Below, in pieces: positions 61,016 through 64,000 of a DNA stretch of 64,000 nt. The DNA comes from PALSA-350 sp963834445 (GTDB taxonomy: Bacteria; Acidobacteriota; Terriglobia; Terriglobales; Acidobacteriaceae), in the NCBI GenBank assembly GCA_963834445.1, contig CAWIBU010000009.1, positions 682,001 to 746,000 of the forward strand, written 5' to 3'. Within the stretch, counting starts at the first letter, position 1; every line of letters starts with the position of its first letter. A model generated the notes under the pieces. It was not told the DNA's origin. It saw only the letters and a list, made by a program, of their open reading frames with translations, and searched no databases. Both the position numbers and the translations under genes were made by a program.

Positions 61016-62446
61016 TTATTCTGAAAAATTGCGAATATACGTGTCGGCCGGTAAGCCCTCGCGGCGCGCCTTGTCGAGCATCTGGATTGCCTGCGAATGA
61101 TCCATTGCCCCGCCGACGACCACCATGTACACGCCACTGCCCGCCGGGTTGAACACAGAGATATTCAGGTCGGCGTGCTTGCTGCCAATTTGTGACACTG
61201 CGTCGGCCGCCTTGGTCTGGCCGCGATAGGTATAGACCACCACGCGCCAAATCGAGCGGCCACTGGCCGCGGCCGCGGTGGCCACCGGTGTTGGCTTGGC
61301 CTTGCGCGCGGCGGGCGCCGCTGCCGAGGGTTTCGTGGTAACTGGCGCGGCAGGCGTAGTCGCCACCGGCGCAGCCGCGGGCGCTGCGGTTGCTGGATTG
61401 TCGGCCTTGGCCGGCGCTTGCGCCGATTTGGGCCAGAGTAGCCATGCCACGATTGCCAGCAAAACGACCGCGACCGCAGCGTAAAGCGCGATCGGGCGCC
61501 GTTGGGTCGCAACCGCCAGGGGCTTCGCGCCCACGGGTGGACGCGGTGGCGGCGCAACCGCAGGTGGAGTCGGAGCAGGTGGGCGACTGGCAGCCGGCGC
61601 TGGTCTCACGGGGGCCGGGATGTCCACCGGGGACTCAAATCGCAGGGCTGCCTGCGCAGGTATCGGGGCGGGCGGCGGCGCGCTGGCCGCTGCTACGGTC
61701 ATTGGGGGAACGTTCGTCGTGCTGGCCCTCGGGCCAGCTGCTGGCTCAGGCGTCGCGCTGCTGGGTACGCTGGTAATGGGCTGCGCCGGTTTCAACGCAT
61801 TGGCAATTTGCGCCAGGTTCCAGCGCCGCGAGAAAGAGTTGCGCACAATCTCGGCAAAGGGGGCCGGGATGCGGTTGATTTGCGCATCGGTGCCTGAGAG
61901 CGCCTTGCGTTGCGTGAAGGCGTGAAATACGGTGGCGCCAATGCCGGCCACATCGTCACCCTGCCCAGACGCGCTGGTTTGCAGGCAATCGCTGCGTAGC
62001 TTTACCGTCTCTTCGGTCGCCAGCACGCTGGCTGCTTCCACATGGCCGTGCGACATGCCTTTCTGGTGAATCGCGCTGAGAGCCCCCACCAGGGCCTCTG
62101 CCACCTCGCGGCCTTCGTCTGCCGTCAGCGCCTGCATTTGCAACACATCCGAGAGACTTTGCTCAATGTGTTCCATGACCGCATAAACGATGGTGGTGTT
62201 GTCGACTTGCACCTGGCCGACGTTGAGGATGCTGACCAGGTTGGGATGTTGGATACTCTGCGCAGCCTGCAGCCGCGCGGTTACTTCATCTGCATCGGTG
62301 AGCGCCTCGGTCAGGCTGATGGTAGCGGCGGAGCCGGGGGCCACCTCAGTCTCAAACCAGGCGCGTCGCCCTTCGGACCGTACCAGCCGGCGCAGAGGAT
62401 AGCGCCCATCGATCGTTCCGCCTTCCAACTCATTCCAAAACTGCAT
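61016..62446 (-). CDS. Pseudokinase-like protein with transmembrane helix and SPOR domain
   Basis: A 476-residue protein. Residues about 10-225 resemble a Ser/Thr protein kinase fold (GTIDGRYPLRRLV; SIQHPNLVSILNVG; VYAVMEHIEQSLSDVL) but every catalytic motif is lost: no Lys in the VAIK position (SAATISL), SHGHVEAASVL in place of HRD-x-K-x4-N, and LRSDCL in place of DFG. A long Pro/Ala linker leads to one helix (IALYAAVAVVLLAIVAWLLW) and a C-terminal SPOR domain (SIWRVVVYTYRGQTKAADAV then GVYMVVVGGAMDHSQAIQML), which binds denuded peptidoglycan. A scaffold linking cytoplasmic signals to the septal wall is inferred. AAAGGA precedes the ATG. Confidence 0.8.
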   Translation of the reverse strand: MQFWNELEGGTIDGRYPLRRLVRSEGRRAWFETEVAPGSAATISLTEALTDADEVTARLQAAQSIQHPNLVSILNVGQVQVDNTTIVYAVMEHIEQSLSDVLQMQALTADEGREVAEALVGALSAIHQKGMSHGHVEAASVLATEETVKLRSDCLQTSASGQGDDVAGIGATVFHAFTQRKALSGTDAQINRIPAPFAEIVRNSFSRRWNLAQIANALKPAQPITSVPSSATPEPAAGPRASTTNVPPMTVAAASAPPPAPIPAQAALRFESPVDIPAPVRPAPAASRPPAPTPPAVAPPPRPPVGAKPLAVATQRRPIALYAAVAVVLLAIVAWLLWPKSAQAPAKADNPATAAPAAAPVATTPAAPVTTKPSAAAPAARKAKPTPVATAAAASGRSIWRVVVYTYRGQTKAADAVSQIGSKHADLNISVFNPAGSGVYMVVVGGAMDHSQAIQMLDKARREGLPADTYIRNFSE

Positions 62447-62553
62447 AGTGTCCTTTGTTGCCCCCAAAAAGTAGGGGTATGAAGGTAACCGAGCGATCGG
62501 TGTGTTCTGATAAAGACAGCGTAGCTGTCCGGCCCCGAAATGCGCACGACTAA

Positions 62554-62582
62554 ATGCAGCCCGGGTATTACCTGGGCTGCAT
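62554..62582 (-). terminator. Stem-loop downstream of the 99-residue gene
   Basis: ATGCAGCCC and GGGCTGCAT pair across an 11-base loop that can add two further pairs. It lies about 40 bases after the minus-strand stop at 62621, before the pseudokinase gene. The following T tract is short, so termination may be partial. Confidence 0.5.
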
Positions 62583-62620
62583 CTGCCTAATGGATGCGGC
62601 GGCGCCTTTACTTCACCAGC

Positions 62621-62920
62621 TTACGCGATTCTTTCGATATTGGGTTTTGCCGTGCTGGTGCGGGCCAGCATGGCCATGCCTTCGCGGGCCATCTCCCGCG
62701 CCATTTTGCGCAACTCGTCGGGACGCTCGTTGTGGATGGCGGTCAACTGCTCGAGGGCGGCGGCGGCGCGCAGCTTGGCCACTCCCTGAAAAGCAGCCTC
62801 GCCGGAATTGCCGCAGGTATGAAGAATGCTGTCAGAGGTAATTTTAAAAACATCTTCGCCCTGGATGACGAAGGCTACGAAATATTTTTCCGGTGCGGGG
62901 ATCGGGCTGTGAGAGGCCAT
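62621..62920 (-). CDS. Small conserved-looking cytoplasmic protein, 99 residues
   Basis: The protein reads SPIPAPEKYFVAFVIQGEDV, FKITSDSILHTCGNSGEAAF and QGVAKLRAAAALEQLTAIHN, ending in an amphipathic helix (ELRKMAREMAREGMAMLAR). It has no signal peptide or membrane segment and no recognised domain. AAGGAAGTGCC before the ATG at 62920 is a good ribosome-binding site and decides the start over the longer open frame. Neighbours are the pseudokinase and a membrane protein on the same strand. Function is unknown. Confidence 0.7.
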   Translation of the reverse strand: MASHSPIPAPEKYFVAFVIQGEDVFKITSDSILHTCGNSGEAAFQGVAKLRAAAALEQLTAIHNERPDELRKMAREMAREGMAMLARTSTAKPNIERIA

Positions 62921-63039
62921 GGCACTTCCTTTGTTGGTGTGAGCGGTGAAACAAGACTCTATGTTTGGCATACTAGAAGCGGACGGATAGATGCAAGCCT
63001 ATTGAGCATGTGGAACCGTAGAGGTAACCGAAGTTGTAT

Positions 63040-63582
63040 TTATTTTTTTCGCAAGAGCGCAGAGAACAGCGGAGCGCCCCACGTTCCGATCGCCAGCAGG
63101 CTGCCGAAAAGAAACACCGCATCAATACTCTCCCGTCCCTGCGCCGACCAGTAGACGTTGGCCAGGTTGAGCCAGAGTGCAAACTCGTCCAGTGTTAATG
63201 CGGCTCCCACGCCATAGAGAATGGCCATCAGCCGGCTGGCGAAAATCGAGGCCGGCGTTGCCCCTGAGCCGACCTCGTTGAGGTAAGCGTAGCCGACCCC
63301 CAGCAGGATCAGAATCCCCCACACCAGGTGGTGAATGTGCCGCCCGCCCATGGTGACGTATTGAAACGGCCCGATATGGTGCTGAATGCAAACAACCAGC
63401 AGGCGGACAGCCAGAAACGTGAAGAAGAAGCTGATCGACGCCAGCAGATTTCTGCGGTGCGGCCGATCCGGGAGATTATCCCGGAGAATGACCCCCAGTT
63501 CAGTGAGATGCAGCAGTAACAGCATCAGGGCTGTCACCGCAACAATGAACAGCAGCAGAATCCACTCGCCTGACAAATGCAT
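63040..63582 (-). CDS. Membrane protein with conserved His cluster, unknown function
   Basis: A 180-residue integral membrane protein with five helices, the first at 5-27. A polar segment inside the membrane part, VCIQHHIGPFQYVTMGGRHI followed by HHLVWGILILL, carries five His residues, and LTLDEFALWLNLANVYW adds an Asp-Glu pair. This suggests a metal or lipid head-group site, but no family is named. It lies between the UvrB gene and the 99-residue gene. Confidence 0.72.
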   Translation of the reverse strand: MHLSGEWILLLFIVAVTALMLLLLHLTELGVILRDNLPDRPHRRNLLASISFFFTFLAVRLLVVCIQHHIGPFQYVTMGGRHIHHLVWGILILLGVGYAYLNEVGSGATPASIFASRLMAILYGVGAALTLDEFALWLNLANVYWSAQGRESIDAVFLFGSLLAIGTWGAPLFSALLRKK

Positions 63583-63621
63583 AAGGTAGTAGAAATTTAC
63601 ATCCGCAGGGGGGAAAAAGAC

Positions 63622-64000
63622 TCAGGAAAAAAGAAACTCCTTGGTCCGCAGCTCCTTGATGCTGTCGCGCAGCTTGGCCGCCTTTTCAAACTCAAACTTC
63701 TTGGCTGCTTCGCGCATGTCCGACTCCATCTTGCTGATATAGCTATCTAGTTCCTGTTGCGTCGCAAACTCCGGCAGCGCGTCATCCTGGCTGGTCAGGT
63801 CGGCGTACTCCGCCTTGAGAATGTGTACCAGAGACATATCAAGCGACCGGCTGATCGACATCGGGGTAATCCCATGTTCCTCGTTATGCGCCTGCTGCAC
63901 CGTGCGCCGTCGATCCGTCTCATCCAGGGCGCGGCGAATCGAGTCAGTAATGACGTCGGCGTAAAGAATCGCGCGCCCGCTCAGATGGCGGGCGGCGCGT
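63622..64000 (-). CDS. uvrB: Excinuclease ABC subunit B, C-terminal part (5' end outside window)
   Basis: The minus-strand frame is open to the window edge. About 126 codons match UvrB: GRAILYADVITDSIRRALDE, the TDRRR-x-QQ-x-HNEEHGITP block, and the C-terminal UVR domain (MREAAKKFEFEKAAKLRDSI) that contacts UvrC. UvrB verifies DNA damage in nucleotide excision repair. The helicase motifs lie outside the window. An ATG-less internal start seen at 63900 is not real. Confidence 0.93.
   Translation of the reverse strand, partial: RAARHLSGRAILYADVITDSIRRALDETDRRRTVQQAHNEEHGITPMSISRSLDMSLVHILKAEYADLTSQDDALPEFATQQELDSYISKMESDMREAAKKFEFEKAAKLRDSIKELRTKEFLFS

Noticed and set aside
1..64000. CRISPR array, restriction-modification or toxin-antitoxin defence island, rRNA operon
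   Set aside because: No regularly spaced direct repeats, Cas proteins, methylase/nuclease pairs or rRNA sequences were seen in the window.

Overview
The window looks like a chromosomal segment of an Acidobacteriota bacterium, most likely class Terriglobia / family Acidobacteriaceae. The evidence is the protein repertoire: two large MacB-like permeases of the acidobacterial duplicated orphan permease (ADOP) type, one with its PadR partner, a TIGR03435-type secreted protein, a DUF4267 protein, and several palindromic intergenic repeats of the kind common in Acidobacteria. Base composition is moderately GC-rich throughout. There is no rRNA, no intact tRNA and no CRISPR array.

Layout. 1-2.4 kb: the 3' end of glucose-6-phosphate dehydrogenase and a MOSC/ferredoxin-reductase fusion. 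2.6-3.5 kb: a 5'-truncated tyrosine integrase abutting the 3' half of a tRNA-Val gene, the scar of an integrated element. 4-9 kb: two integral membrane proteins, an ADOP permease and a secreted protein. 9-10.2 kb: a TetR/DUF4267 divergon. 10.2-17 kb: an accessory, partly decaying zone with repeats, a TIGR03435 protein, a MutS-like fragment, a PadR-ADOP operon and fragments of another ADOP permease, an Ig-like protein and a methyltransferase. 17-22 kb: a D-aminoacylase, a TetR/NmrA/membrane-protein divergon with a near-perfect operator, an ASPIC/UnbV fragment and two small proteins.

22-40 kb is an exopolysaccharide locus: an initiating sugar transferase, BY-kinase/Wzc-like co-polymerase, SLBB export protein, Wzy-like polymerase, Wzx-like flippase, three GT2, two GT4, one GT92-like enzyme and an O-acyltransferase. 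An S9 peptidase and a beta-barrel protein lie between the initiating transferase and the assembly operon. A 38-bp split motif (CTAAGG, 15 bases, then a 17-base box) occurs twice in the glycosyltransferase part. 40.7-49.8 kb holds an alpha/beta hydrolase, a 35-residue histidine-rich secreted peptide, an APC permease apparently using a CTG start, a phosphotransferase, and a sugar/sugar-acid catabolic cluster (Zn-dehydrogenase, aldo/keto reductase, SDR, UxaA-type dehydratase, RbsD/FucU mutarotase). 49.8-53.9 kb is a cytochrome c maturation operon (CcmF, CcmH, a CcmI-like stub and a membrane-anchored protein with a similar helical tail).

54-64 kb contains a stand-alone receiver domain, TonB, an S41 protease, a secreted protein of unknown role, a B12-binding radical SAM protein, a Gfo/Idh/MocA oxidoreductase, a pseudokinase-SPOR membrane protein, two small uncharacterised proteins and the C-terminus of UvrB. 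I found no single obviously new defence or mobile system. The most novel-looking items are the duplicated split motif, the His-rich peptide, the CTG-start permease, the pseudokinase-SPOR protein, the two long inverted-repeat elements and the tRNA-scarred integrase.
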